Assembly: GCA_009760855.2 (NCBI GenBank)
Contig: WPIO01000019.1
Span: forward strand, 126,001-190,000
Length of the DNA: 64,000 bases
Direction: 5' to 3'
Source: Cristatella mucedo
Taxonomy: Eukaryota; Bryozoa; Phylactolaemata; Cristatellidae
Notes under the pieces: model-generated
Told to the model about the DNA's origin: nothing
The model's input: the letters and a program-made list of their open reading frames with translations, nothing else
Database searches by the model: none
In this document: piece after piece, positions 1 to 10,399 of the stretch
How the letters are laid out: every line of letters starts with the position of its first letter
Position numbering within the stretch: the first letter of the stretch is position 1
Position numbers and translations under genes: made by a program

Positions 1-486
1 ACCTGACTGTACTTCACTAATGGGTTCATGCAGCTATACATGCTCGTATGAAAAAATAAGTTGGAGCACAAGGCACTGAAAATCTCTGCTGCATTGTTGC
101 AACCTTTCATTCTTTCAGGCTATTGCAGTAACCCCAACATTGGCTCATATGACCTTTGGCAATTTCAAAACCTATCACGTTAAATTACAGGTATCTCGGA
201 TCACCAATCACCGATTAGTGTAGCGAAGGAGCAAGATGCTCATTCTCTTTCATGTTTTAGCAAACGATCAGTTCTTCTAGCACATTAGCGAGCACATTGT
301 CCAAAGCACACGACACGTGCAATACCTATCAATAGAGCCCACACAAAAGGTTATCCACACAAAAGGTTATCTGAGGTAAATGGGGGGGGGGGCAACAAGC
401 AGGCATGCCAAGCCAGCTGCTAGTCCAACCAGACTCAAACTTTAAAGCAAAATAGTGAACAGCACTGATCCCGAGAGTCCTCAGAA
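1..486. other. Unique AT-rich sequence, no gene seen
   Basis: No reading frame with protein-like composition and no recognisable repeat until the GA run. A homopolymeric G tract lies at about 381-392. Confidence 0.5.
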
Positions 487-496
487 TGCACCAAGT

Positions 497-522
497 AGAG
501 AGAGAGAGACAGAGAAAGAGAG

Positions 523-610
<88 letters not shown>
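497..610. repeat. (GA)n microsatellite
   Basis: Almost pure GA dinucleotide repeat of about 110 bp, flanked by imperfect GA and followed by a short CA-rich stretch. Open frames across it (Arg-Glu or Leu-Ser runs) are an artefact of the dinucleotide repeat, not genes. Confidence 0.98.
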
Positions 611-611
<1 letters not shown>

Positions 612-1190
612 CACACACGCGCACACACACACAGAGTCACTTCCAGCTGTCTGACATCAACAAAAGAGCAGTGGGTAGCACAGCACAAGAAACTGAACCG
701 GGCAGACATTATTCAGAAAGGGGCCCGGTCAGCTCACAAGCGCTCAGGAGCAAGGCACCCAACCTGCAGCTCTGTTGCAAGCCAGTGGGTTATAATCGTA
801 TCAAGAACTGCTGTGCAAGCCCTGCATGAACTGTGGCAGCAACAACTGAAGGATCTCAAGTGCACATACAAAACTCATGCCTAAAAAATGCACACCGAAA
901 TAGAGAAGGTTCCTCGAATGCACTTTATAAAGCAGTGAACCACCTATAAAACGGTGCTTACAAAGTGAGGTGTAGCTTGTGCCACGTAGGGCATCATGTT
1001 CAGACGGCAAAGGCAAAAGTGGAAATACCCAAGTGGATTCGACAATCGGCTTGACATGGCTGTCGATGGCAAACTCTGCAGAATAACAGATTTACTTAGG
1101 TCCCACTTACACCAACCAATGGTCAACAACCAGCCCCATCAAATATATGCGATTAAGTCAGGAAAATGTAGGCTGTTCCTACTTTCAAAT
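611..1190. other. No gene recognised
   Basis: Moderately GC sequence with short open frames on both strands, none with recognisable motifs or convincing splice structure. Confidence 0.4.
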
Positions 1191-1194
1191 ATAA

Positions 1195-1335
1195 AATATA
1201 ATTCATTTATATGGCGCCCCAAGAGAACTTAATCTCTATTCAGGCGCTTCATATATGCCTCAGGGCTCGAGCCCACGACCTCAGTCAGACCCAGGTCTGG
1301 GCGAGCACCTTAACCACTAGACCAAACCAGCTGGG
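1195..1335 (-). mobile_element. SINE-1 copy (tRNA-derived)
   Basis: On the minus strand the element starts with a tRNA-like head (GCTGGTTTGGTCTAGTGG, a good Pol III A box) followed by a B-box-like GGGCTCGAGCCC. It then has a 3' tail AAGCGCCTGAATAGAGATT ... TTCTC ... GGGGCGCC. The tail matches the LINE-B 3' hairpin. Similar copies lie near 15.8, 24.3, 43.6 and 44.4 kb. Confidence 0.85.
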
Positions 1336-1339
1336 CTTT

Positions 1340-2480
1340 CGTCTGCACACCCAGGATTTCAACACTGGGACCGCAGCCGATTAAAATATGGGAAACTATA
1401 TGGCGATATACCGATCGAGCGATAGTACTAGCACCCCAAAACCAGTCTGAGAGGGACAGACTGCACAGGAGAGTCACAGCAAGAAACTATTAGTAACGTC
1501 TCTGAACCATGCCTAAAACTTGGCCGAATGCGGAGACCCTGAGAAAATAAAACTGAAAAACCAGGCAGGCGAACGAAGAAAAGGCGCAGACAGCAATGGA
1601 TGCACAACGTCGTGTGCCCAGATGCATTGGCGGCAGACGGCCTGTATTGTCATCATAGGTCTCAAACATGCGGCTATGCATTACACGAACGACATCGACT
1701 AGGCTACTTACGTCGTCGAGGGCATGACTAAGCTTTCCAAAAAGTGCTACAATATGACACACCAACGTCGTGGTCAAGAAGCTTGTGCCTCCAACGGTAT
1801 CTGTACCTAAGGATAGAGTAAGTTATGCATTCTTAACAAAAACAATCACTATCGTTATCTGTAAACAGAATGTTGTGAGTACATGCACGTGAGTGTACAC
1901 ACCTATAGATGCTAAATGATGCAAAGACCCATCCCGATGCCTATATCTAATGCTGTTAACAACAGTGACAAGTAAAGAAGGATTGCCAGAATACTTACGA
2001 AAGAAAACCTAGGCAGGGGAAGGTAAGAATCTGCATTGTAGTCGCATGCACGTTTTGTCAAAGAGATGAAGTGACCTCTTGCTCCAGTATAGGAGGTAGC
2101 TTTGTGCATTAAGTGCCTGCTGCACAAGGGGTGCAGAATCGCAGGTCGGTTCAGTATGCAAACGTTCACATTGCAACTGGGCTCCACGTGCGAAGTCATT
2201 CAAAGGAAAATGATTATCATTTAAGCCAATACCGATAGATTTTGTTTCTGAATCGGGCAAGTCCGAATACAACATAACTTGCTTGCTATGTAGCTTGATC
2301 TGTAGCAACTTTCACCGGCTTTCAGCAAGGCGACCTCGATCGGACATGCACCAGCAGAGCATGAATGCAGAAGGGTGCCGATGACGACAAGACCAATCAT
2401 CACAGGCCTGCACGTGCTAGGTCCTCGACAGTAGCACACTGGGTACGATGGAGACACAGGAGGATTGCCCTCCTGCATAC
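1340..2480. other. No gene recognised
   Basis: Short open frames on both strands (the longest about 95 codons, minus strand) without recognisable domains. A GTAAGT donor-like site on the minus strand near 1705 was noted but no convincing exon. Confidence 0.4.
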
Positions 2481-2483
2481 GCT

Positions 2484-3190
2484 GCCGATCCAGCTTAAGA
2501 CTCGACCATATTTAAAAAGAAACTAAAAGCGCATTTATCAATCACAGCATTTAGTGGGTCTTCGTGATTCGTCCTATATGTGCTTATGAGTGCTGACACT
2601 GTGCAGGCTGCCACTAACCATACTGGCATGCTGACCATGAGCATGTCACCCCTAATCATGTTATTCTTGCAAACCTCAAATCCTTTGGAGACCGTGCATT
2701 TAGTTCCGTATGCTCCCAAAGCCCGGAACTCCCTCCGACCTGCGTCATAACATCCCCTGACCTGACCACATTTAAAAAGAACTTAAAAACACACCTATTT
2801 AGGACAGCATTAAGTAGTGGGTCCCTGTGATTCATCCTTGATATGTGCTTATACGTGCTGACACTGTGCATGCTGCCACTAACCACATTTGCATGCTGAC
2901 CCTGTGCATGTCACCCCTAACCATGTTATTAATTTTGTTTGTTTATCAAGCATGATACTACTCACCATTCAATTGCATTTCTCTTTGCAGCAAATGTAAA
3001 GCACCTAGAGATAGATTTGAGTTATCTGAGGGCGATTAATCAAGTGCATTATTATTATTATTGTTGTTTGTTGAGCATGCTACCACTAACCATTCGATCG
3101 TGCTTCCTTTGCAGCATACGTAAAGTGCCTAGAAAGAGACTGAGTTCTCTGAAGGAACTATATCAAATATGTTATTATTATTACTATTAG
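2484..3190 (+). mobile_element. LINE-B 3' end, older copy split by a younger one
   Basis: The 3' end of LINE-B (end of ORF2 and 3'UTR) is present from about 2484 to 2667 and resumes at about 3061-3190. The interruption is a second LINE-B 3' end (about 2668-3061). The older copy breaks in the 3'UTR after CATGTTATTC and resumes with TTGTTTGTTGAGCATGC, as expected from an intact copy. It ends in an (ATT)n-like tail. Confidence 0.85.
2668..3061 (+). mobile_element. LINE-B 3' end nested in another LINE-B
   Basis: A 5'-truncated copy starting in the last part of ORF2 (the stretch that reads KSFGDRAF...[11 protein letters not shown] in better copies). It runs through the 3'UTR and terminal hairpin to (ATT)n. 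It is closer to the best copies in the window than its host copy, so it is the younger insertion. Confidence 0.85.
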
Positions 3191-4420
3191 GACCGGATAA
3201 CTTTAGCCTCGAGGAGACCTGCCACCTAAGCCAGGAATGAGTTCATTTTAGCAGCACGGGCAGGCCCGAGCGGCCTAGGGAGGAGCAGGGATAAAAAGTG
3301 GTACAACTCATCTTCGACAGGAACTCATAAAGTAACGGTGAACCAAATGCTGTATGAAAGTTGTACGACCAATAGGTCAGATAAAGGAGGGTGAGCTACA
3401 CTAAACTGCTAAGGTTTTTGGACGGCTCATCAGCAGCTATGACAGCCACCCACTTGCTTGTATTTTATATAAATTACACATGCTAATGATACTCCAAGTA
3501 CACACACACACACACGTATGCACGAACACATACAGAACACAACCAGAATAAGAAAAACGACTTTGCTTATACACTATTTTGCTTGATTAATGTGCTAAAA
3601 TGAAACAGCGGTTTTATATTTGCCAAGGCATTTCAGCCTCGATCTAGCCGGCAAATGATTGAGAGGCCAAAAGCATTGGGTGAAATTTTACCAGGTAGCT
3701 TATAAATGGGCAACATGTAATACTAATAAGTATTTTGCATAGTAAGATATCCTTCTTAGGCAGGCATGCAAAAGAACACAACTATCATGCCCAAAAAGGC
3801 ATGCAGAAGCACACAAAAGATGCACAGCCGAAGGTTAGTAGCACCCACGGTCAGTAAAACTCAGGCAATCATGCACAGGCAGGCAAAGCACACAAGAAAA
3901 AAGACATGTCCACCGGGGCACTATACGAAATATGTCACTGTTGCCTTTAGTCAGGATGCACACAACAGTTTTGTTAGGCATTACCACCTACACTACGATG
4001 GAGCAAAGACGGCATAGAGCAGATAGGTTTTTAGCTTATTTTTGAATGTGCAGTTGCAGTAGGGAACCTAACTATATTAGATCGTAGCAGTTGTTTGCTT
4101 CCCTCATTCTAGCAGATGAGCAGGCAGTTTATGTCCGCCCACGACTTGTGCAAGCCTCGATCTAGTGGAACTTGACCATAGCCTAAATGTGACAAACCAA
4201 CCCTTAATGCTAGCAGAGATGTGAAATTAAATATCTTGTTTCGGTCACTACTATATGACATCTACAGTGTGAGTTCCGCATTCTGGACAAGATTTCAATT
4301 GCATTTTTAGTCTTGCCGTTCGTGGGCAAGGAAGGATTGAGCTGTTATTGCTGGCAGCACATGGCAAAGCTGTGCCATGCAACTTAGGTCAGCAATTTAG
4401 TCGTAGGTTGAGATAATTTA
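3191..4420. other. No gene recognised
   Basis: AT-rich sequence with a short CA run near 3503. An 83-codon plus-strand frame at 3766-4017 is rich in His, Lys and Arg because of a repeated GCA/CACA-rich composition. I do not support it as a gene. Confidence 0.4.
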
Positions 4421-4421
4421 G

Positions 4422-4525
4422 GCCAATAGTAATAATAATTATAACAATACATTTGGTATATCTGATAGCGCCCTCAGAAAACAATCCCTTTCTAGGCACT
4501 TTACTACATTTGCTGCAAAAAAACA
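4422..4525 (-). mobile_element. LINE-B terminal tail fragment
   Basis: Minus-strand copy of the LINE-B last ~90 bp: AAAGTGCCTAG-A-AGGGATTG...TGAGGGCGCTAT followed (towards lower coordinates) by the AT-rich tail. A very short 5'-truncated insertion. Confidence 0.75.
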
Positions 4526-5149
4526 AAAGCTTTCTAAGGTTTCCCGATTCAAAACTTGCTTTATTTTGGCTTGAAAACTCCTGCGAAGCCGTATGCAACT
4601 GGGCAGCTGTCTTCAGCTTCTCAGTAGTTTCGGTCGGTGGCCCACGACGGGTGACTCAAAGTAAGCCTGACTGATACAAGTGAGTAGGCGAGCACGGCCA
4701 GCATAATTAAGAAACTTGAAAACGAGGTCAATGCTAGCTCGTTTCCCACTCGCCATCTTGGAGCGATGGTGGCTCAAACTCAACCACATAGGTAACTGAA
4801 CGCCAAGGTGCCTCAGTGAGCTGCCAGTGTCTACTTGAACTACACCAGCAGCTTTGTCACAACTAAAAGTGACTAGCGGTTGAAATAATCTTGCCACATC
4901 AAATGGGTCGGTGGGTTGCTTCCTGCTTGGGCTGCTGCCGGCCGGGTGCTTTGGTCGTATGGGGGGGGGGGTGATGGCCGACTCTCCTCAGTGGTTCGCC
5001 AGCTGAATGTGCAGCAAAGGGGGCTTGGAGCGCTCGGTTAGCTGCATGCACTTGGCGAGCGAAGTTTCGACCCGGACGGGGGAGAGCGCCAGGCTGTTGT
5101 ATTGTGAGCCGTCTCGAGGATAGAACTTTCTGTGTCGCCACTGGAACAA

Positions 5150-5913
5150 AGCCGTTTTTACTACATGCATTAACTTCTCCTATACGACCGAATGCTGGTT
5201 GCTTCCTATGGCACATTGCAATCAAGGAAAGGGCTACGTTTCATTTATCGGTTCCACATAAATACTTTGGGGCTAGAGAAATCATGGCCGATAAAGCAAG
5301 AGCAACCGATGCAAGCAGTCAAGAAACTGCGAGGCATGGTGGATCCACAGCATTTACAGGCAATCAGAGTGAATGCAACCCTAATCGCGATCGATGCGAG
5401 CAGCATCAAGAGTCTCAGAGCAATATTTGACCGTATCGTCAAGCCGGATAGATCATGTTGCATTAGCAACATCTAAGAACAACGTACAGACTGGGGGAAG
5501 GTGTTAGGGAGCAAGCTGCCGAGCGAAACAGTGGACACGCAAGCCACCTCAAGTGCTATGAACACCAGCATTCCAACAAAGGACTTCGAGTTCAAGTCGA
5601 AAAGAATGTGGCGCCTCGTCGTTCGGCAGCAGCTTAATGTAAGCAATATGAGAAAACGCGTAATAGGGCTGCGTTTAATCAACACGGCAAACGACATAAA
5701 GATAGGACATGGCGCGCAAGTATTTGTGGAAACAATATTCAAACAGGTTGCGCAGATACTAACGTCTAAGAAAAGATGCAGCACGACGGTAAGATAGTCT
5801 ATAGCGACAGCGGTATCGGCATACCTTCAAGACGCAGATCTACTCGCGCCAAATCCACCGGAAACTCTGCTTCTTCCGGGAGCACCATTTCCGTTTGTCA
5901 ATAGATACACTTA
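5150..5913 (+). pseudogene. Unidentified decayed coding region
   Basis: One plus-strand frame is open from about 5192 to 5913 except for stops at 5474 and just after 5795, giving some 230 residues with protein-like composition. Recognisable pieces include AVKKLRGMV near 5320, RTDWGKVL near 5487 and a proline-rich end (LLLPGAPFPF). The order of a KLRGMV-like piece followed by an R-DW piece loosely recalls the N-terminal half of the splicing factor AKAP17A (XE7). This is weak resemblance from memory, not an assignment. With in-frame stops and no clear splice sites it is either a decayed retrocopy or exons of an unrecognised gene. Confidence 0.35.
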
Positions 5914-5945
5914 GGGGTTAGAACCGATAAGAGTTATCCCCTTGA

Positions 5946-6205
5946 GGTTGCATATTTGCCCCAACGGATAGTTGCCCCAACGGATAGTTGCCCCAACGGA
6001 TAGTTGTCCCATCGGACAGTCGCCCCAACGGACAGTTGCCAACGGACAGTTGCCTAACGGACAGTTGCCCCCACGAAATGTTGCCTAACGGACAGTTGCC
6101 CCCACGAAATGTTGCCAAGCGGACAGTGGCCTCAACGGAAGTTGTCCCAGCGGACAGTTGCCCTAACGAACAGTTGCTACAAAGGAAAGTTGCCCCAGCC
6201 CACAA
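5946..6205. repeat. Minisatellite, period about 15-19 bp
   Basis: Tandem variants of a short unit of the form GTTGCCCCAACGGACA, with A/C changes (GGATA/GGACA) and length variants missing the CCCCA part. There are roughly 14 units over 250 bp. A 114-codon minus-strand open frame crosses it (repeated GQLSVGNCPLG-like peptides), but this is most simply a by-product of the repeat. Confidence 0.9.
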
Positions 6206-6299
6206 CTGGAAGCGAAACAATCTCCGGCGCCGGCAAGCTTTCGTCTTCGCAGTGAATTGCAATGATTTTTTGAGTGTGTTAAAACAGCTTTCTTAAGCA

Positions 6300-7640
6300 T
6301 AACCATGAAAAGCTGATATTTTTCCTAGCTGTGCGAGCTGGAGCATGCTGACCACCCGATAACCTTACCTAGAACGCTTTTATCTCAAAAACCACATCGC
6401 ACGTCTTTATTAGAATAAGAGAATAATTTTGCCTATGTGACAATTATTTAGTAACACCAATCGAAAGAATACTATTGCAAGATTAACCGCCAGAAAGGCG
6501 TCGTAGAGCCGATTTCAGCCACGTGCGCTGGCCGGTCGCCATGCCCGGCAATACGAGTTGATTTTATGTAGCAATGCTTGGTTTGCGAACACAAATGAAT
6601 TATCACTAAATATATGTGCTATACGAAACTTTAATTTGAGAAAAAATCACCAACAAGTGCTCATTTTTGTGAATCAAAACTGCGTGTACACCCTTCCGTT
6701 CGACCTTCGCATTGATCCGGGTTCCGTATTTCGGGGAAGCAGCCAGGGCCGGTATAGATCAAATTTAGCTCGCGAGTCGTCGCATGACTTGCTATCCTCG
6801 TCAAGGTACTAATATGCTGCGTATGGAGCAAAATTTTAAAAGACTCGTTTTTTTCTGCCGCGTACTGCTTTGCCGAGCGGTAGTAGTTCGGCCGGTTTAC
6901 AGCGCCTGACCACTGTGTTCTGCACAACTCTCTTGTATTCTTCGATTTGGGCTTGCTTTCTTACCCGGGTGGCATTATTAGGCTAATTTTACGCTCACAG
7001 TGCTGAAAATTCCTAGACAATTTTTCGCGAGGGGTCGTTGGCAGCTCTGCCTATTTATCTGACGGCCGAGAATTACCAACTGCCGTGGTTAGGCAGTGCG
7101 GTGCAAAAAATTCGGAATATGATAAGGGGTTCCATTTTGTTGCTTAAGTAATTTCAACACTCTGCCACCACGTCATCTTTTTTTGATGTTGAAATGCCAG
7201 TATTGGTGATGGGCTATAGCGAAGCGCAGTTCACACAGCTGCTATTACCTTCAGGGTTTCTGAAAAACATTCAGTTTTGAAAAACGGCTATTTACTGCTT
7301 TTAATTAAGAAACAACTATTAACAGATGTTTTGATTTTTTTATTTACTCACTAATTTACAGTCAATAGCTTATTTTTATGATGAAAACCATTTCATTATA
7401 TTTATTTTGTGATAAGTTCTAAGTAAACTAATTTTCATTTAATATATTAATATTTCAAAATACAAGTGCATTAAGCTATTTGTCTGACAGGCGCTATCTT
7501 AATTTTGTAAAGAAACTTATACAGACCAAAAAGAGTCTTTCAACGTCCGTTGATGTCGATTTAATGGATAACATTGCATTAAAAAATTTCTGGAGAGTTT
7601 CAGTTCGTTGGCCAGAGTTCCTGAAGAGCTTGAATTTGGA
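6300..7640. other. No gene recognised
   Basis: AT-rich non-coding sequence, especially 7260-7470. No repeats of the families found elsewhere in the window were recognised. Confidence 0.4.
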
Positions 7641-7644
7641 CTTA

Positions 7645-7760
7645 TAATTATAATAATGCATTTTCTATTGCACCGCCAGAGAACTTAATCTTTTTCTAGG
7701 CACTTTAAATTGGCTGCAAAGAAAGTATGATCAAATGGTTTGTGTTAGCGTGCTTAATGA
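7645..7760 (-). mobile_element. LINE-B terminal tail fragment
   Basis: Minus-strand LINE-B end: GCAGCCAATTTAAAGTGCC, AGAAAAAGATTAAGTTCTC and a degraded second hairpin arm, followed by an AT-rich tail near 7650. It lies directly downstream of the decayed hAT transposase on the same strand. Confidence 0.75.
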
Positions 7761-7779
7761 CACCAAGCATAACTTGAGC

Positions 7780-9020
7780 CATTTGAAAAAGTCTTACCCT
7801 CCGACTGCAATTGATGATCCACCTTTTTGAAGCAACAAATTCAATTCATCGTGAAGAGACAAGTTCACACTCTCTGCGTAGTTTGATGACTGTTTGACGA
7901 CAACTCCTACACCGTTGACTCCAAATAGACGAGATGCTAGATTTCCTGCGAACTTTAGTGTAGTTTATGACGGGGCAACAGATGGATCTTTGAGACTGTG
8001 CAAGAAGTTTACGACATCCTTATTTAATTGCTCTTCAAAGGGATGCTTCAAAATTTCTATGAGCTTGGTATTTCATTATTCAGATAAGAGAGCTTGTTAA
8101 ACATTTTAAAATTGTGCCAGCCTCATTAACGTCACGTCTTCTCGACTTAGATTCTCAACAGCAAGTTTAACAGATTATATTGCCTCCAGAAGAGTTTGAA
8201 ATCGTAAAATTTAACGTCTCAATCATTTCCAGCGCCTTAAATTTGGTTAACGTCTTGCGGATGGCTACTCTTATCTTTACTAGCGGATCTAACATTGTTG
8301 GGATGGAGTTCAATCGCGCCTTCACATCAAGATGCAGTTCAATCTCGCGTCCTAACTAAGCTTTTACTTTGGAATGGAAAGACATTATTTTGAACAGTTG
8401 ATTTCTGATGGATTTGACAAGCCTGCGTGATTTCGTGAGCATATCTTGGTAATCGATGCCTCCTTCTAATATATCATCGCTGATGTCATTCCAAGTCGGT
8501 ACCAGCTTCAAAATTGTCCATTTCACAAATATCATAACTATCCAGGCTTAAACATCCATCGCACCACTCTTCTTGTGGACTGTGTCACATACTACAAGGT
8601 GCAGACCCTGCTTAAAGCGGAACTGTCCGATGACATTGATGTAGTTAATGCATGTTTTATTTACTGCAGCACCGTCCTGAGTAGATCATATCGGATCCCT
8701 CTCTATTGTTATTACAAAACGCACAAATTCTGTTTCATTAATTCGACCTTATCGGGGGGGGGCAGTGCATCAATTAAATAAGCAAAAAAAATCCGTCTTG
8801 ATTGTTGCTTTATCGTCGCTGTCATGAATATTGACTCCGAAGAATCGACGTCCTCTCACGATTATGCCTTAATCCACTGTCATGCTAAACTTTACTTATC
8901 TGTCGAGTTTTCCCTTGATGCTGACAATCATTTTGTTTCTCTTTTAGTCGTAATAATCATTCACCAGCTTTATCACATTGCTCACGTTCGCTGGAAGTTT
9001 GAATCTGTCCCATGAGATTA
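7780..9020 (-). pseudogene. Decayed hAT-family transposase
   Basis: Read on the minus strand with several frameshifts and stops. From N to C the recognisable pieces are KFSMTVD near 8890 (compare hAT 'SxTxDEWTS'), RGRRFFGVNIHDSDD near 8840, and GLHLVVCDTVHKK near 8570-8604 (the hAT 'HLAVCD' block). They are followed by SRRLVKSIRNQ near 8420, ARLNSIPTMLDPLVKI near 8300 (hAT 'TRWNSTY-ML-R-L'; the Trp is lost) and a C-terminal part with EEQLNKDVVNFL and ASRLFG. Block order and spacing fit a hAT transposase of the BED-finger type. The BED finger was not seen and terminal inverted repeats were not located. Clearly inactive. Confidence 0.75.
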
Positions 9021-10380
9021 TTTGCCTCATATACTTGTTTCTATTGATAGCTCTAATTGATATTCAATAATTAGCCAGATCGATAACAATCTCTCAGACT
9101 CTTTAGCCTCAGGGTATCGGCAATCGTTTTTGTTCTATTGTTCACGGCTCTTCCTTGGATGTAGACTCTCCAGCAGGTTTATCAAAATCAATGCCGAGTA
9201 TTTTAAGACGACTCTTCAAGGTTGTTGTGTAGTTTTTAGAACATTTGATGATTTTTATTGCAGCGTCCACATTGAGTTTTTAGCTCTCCTGTAATTGGAT
9301 TCTATCGTTTACTGCGTATTCCCAAACTGAAGACAAGGCTGAAAGATCATAAATATTTCTTGATGCCAGAAGATCAATTTAATGATTATTTTACTTAATT
9401 TCTTATAAAAAATGGCACTTAAATTTTAGAATTTTTGCCGATTTGATAAAATCATCATAAAAATCATTATCACATTCAAAATAAATTTTAAATTGATTTT
9501 CCATTACATATTTTATATCCATAATCAACGTTTCAGCTTCATTTGTAGTACCCCTTTGCTTACAAATATTTCAGTTAGAAGCAGTAAAGTATTTAGAAGA
9601 AGACAGCTGTTTACTGTTTTTTGGTTTGGGGCGAAAACAGGTAGCTGTTTTACTGTTACTGTTAAACAATTAACAGAACCCTCGTTCCTAACCACCATAA
9701 CCTAAGAAACTTAAACATTTAATTTCCGTCATAATCTGGCTGATTAAGCAGGTTGCAATTTCAAGAACTATGAATTACACGAGCATGCCTAGTGCTAATC
9801 GGTGCCAGAGCACTGCAGCGGCATGAAAAGTCTCTGGGTCGGTATGCCGACGGTAATGGAACACTGCAGTAACGAAGAGCGCCTGTACCTCAATACTACA
9901 AGTCCACGTCATTGCATATAATGGGCCATCAGGCAGCCATTTTGGGCTACAGGTGTCTAGCACTAGCCGTAGTGTCGAACGATTCTCGCTCGACGCTCAG
10001 GGGACTTCAAAACCTAGGAGACAGCCGCCTGACTGCTACATGACTCGGCTTGCATGTTTCTGAACCGAAGAATACTGCAATACCGGGTGCTGATCGTTTT
10101 AATTTAAGAATTGCGAATACTAGCCCCGAAATCATAGTCTGATTGATGCAGCACTCCGATTTCTACTTGCTTGACCGAGGGAATTTTCTCCTCTTGGCAT
10201 GGGCATGGCTGGCCAATCGCCGAGGCAAAATCGTAAAGTCAACGTGGCCGTAGGCAAATGTACAACGGTTCACCAAGATCGCTTAGGCGAAACCGCCGCT
10301 CGAGACGCCAGTCATTTTTGGGGCCGATTGGGTGCGCCGTTCGGTCGTGGATAATTAAACCGTTAGAATTCACGAGCGTT
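9020..10380. other. No gene recognised
   Basis: AT-rich sequence (9.3-9.6 kb) grading into more GC-balanced sequence. Possibly includes the upstream part of the hAT element, but no motif could be recognised. Confidence 0.35.
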
Positions 10381-10399
10381 GTCTCGTAGGTAGGGTCGG

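Noticed and set aside
329-709. Open frames of Leu-Ser or Arg-Glu repeats across GA tracts (also at 16.7-17.1 and 37.5-37.8 kb)
   Set aside because: They are the direct translation of a dinucleotide repeat in both frames and both strands; no flanking coding signal.
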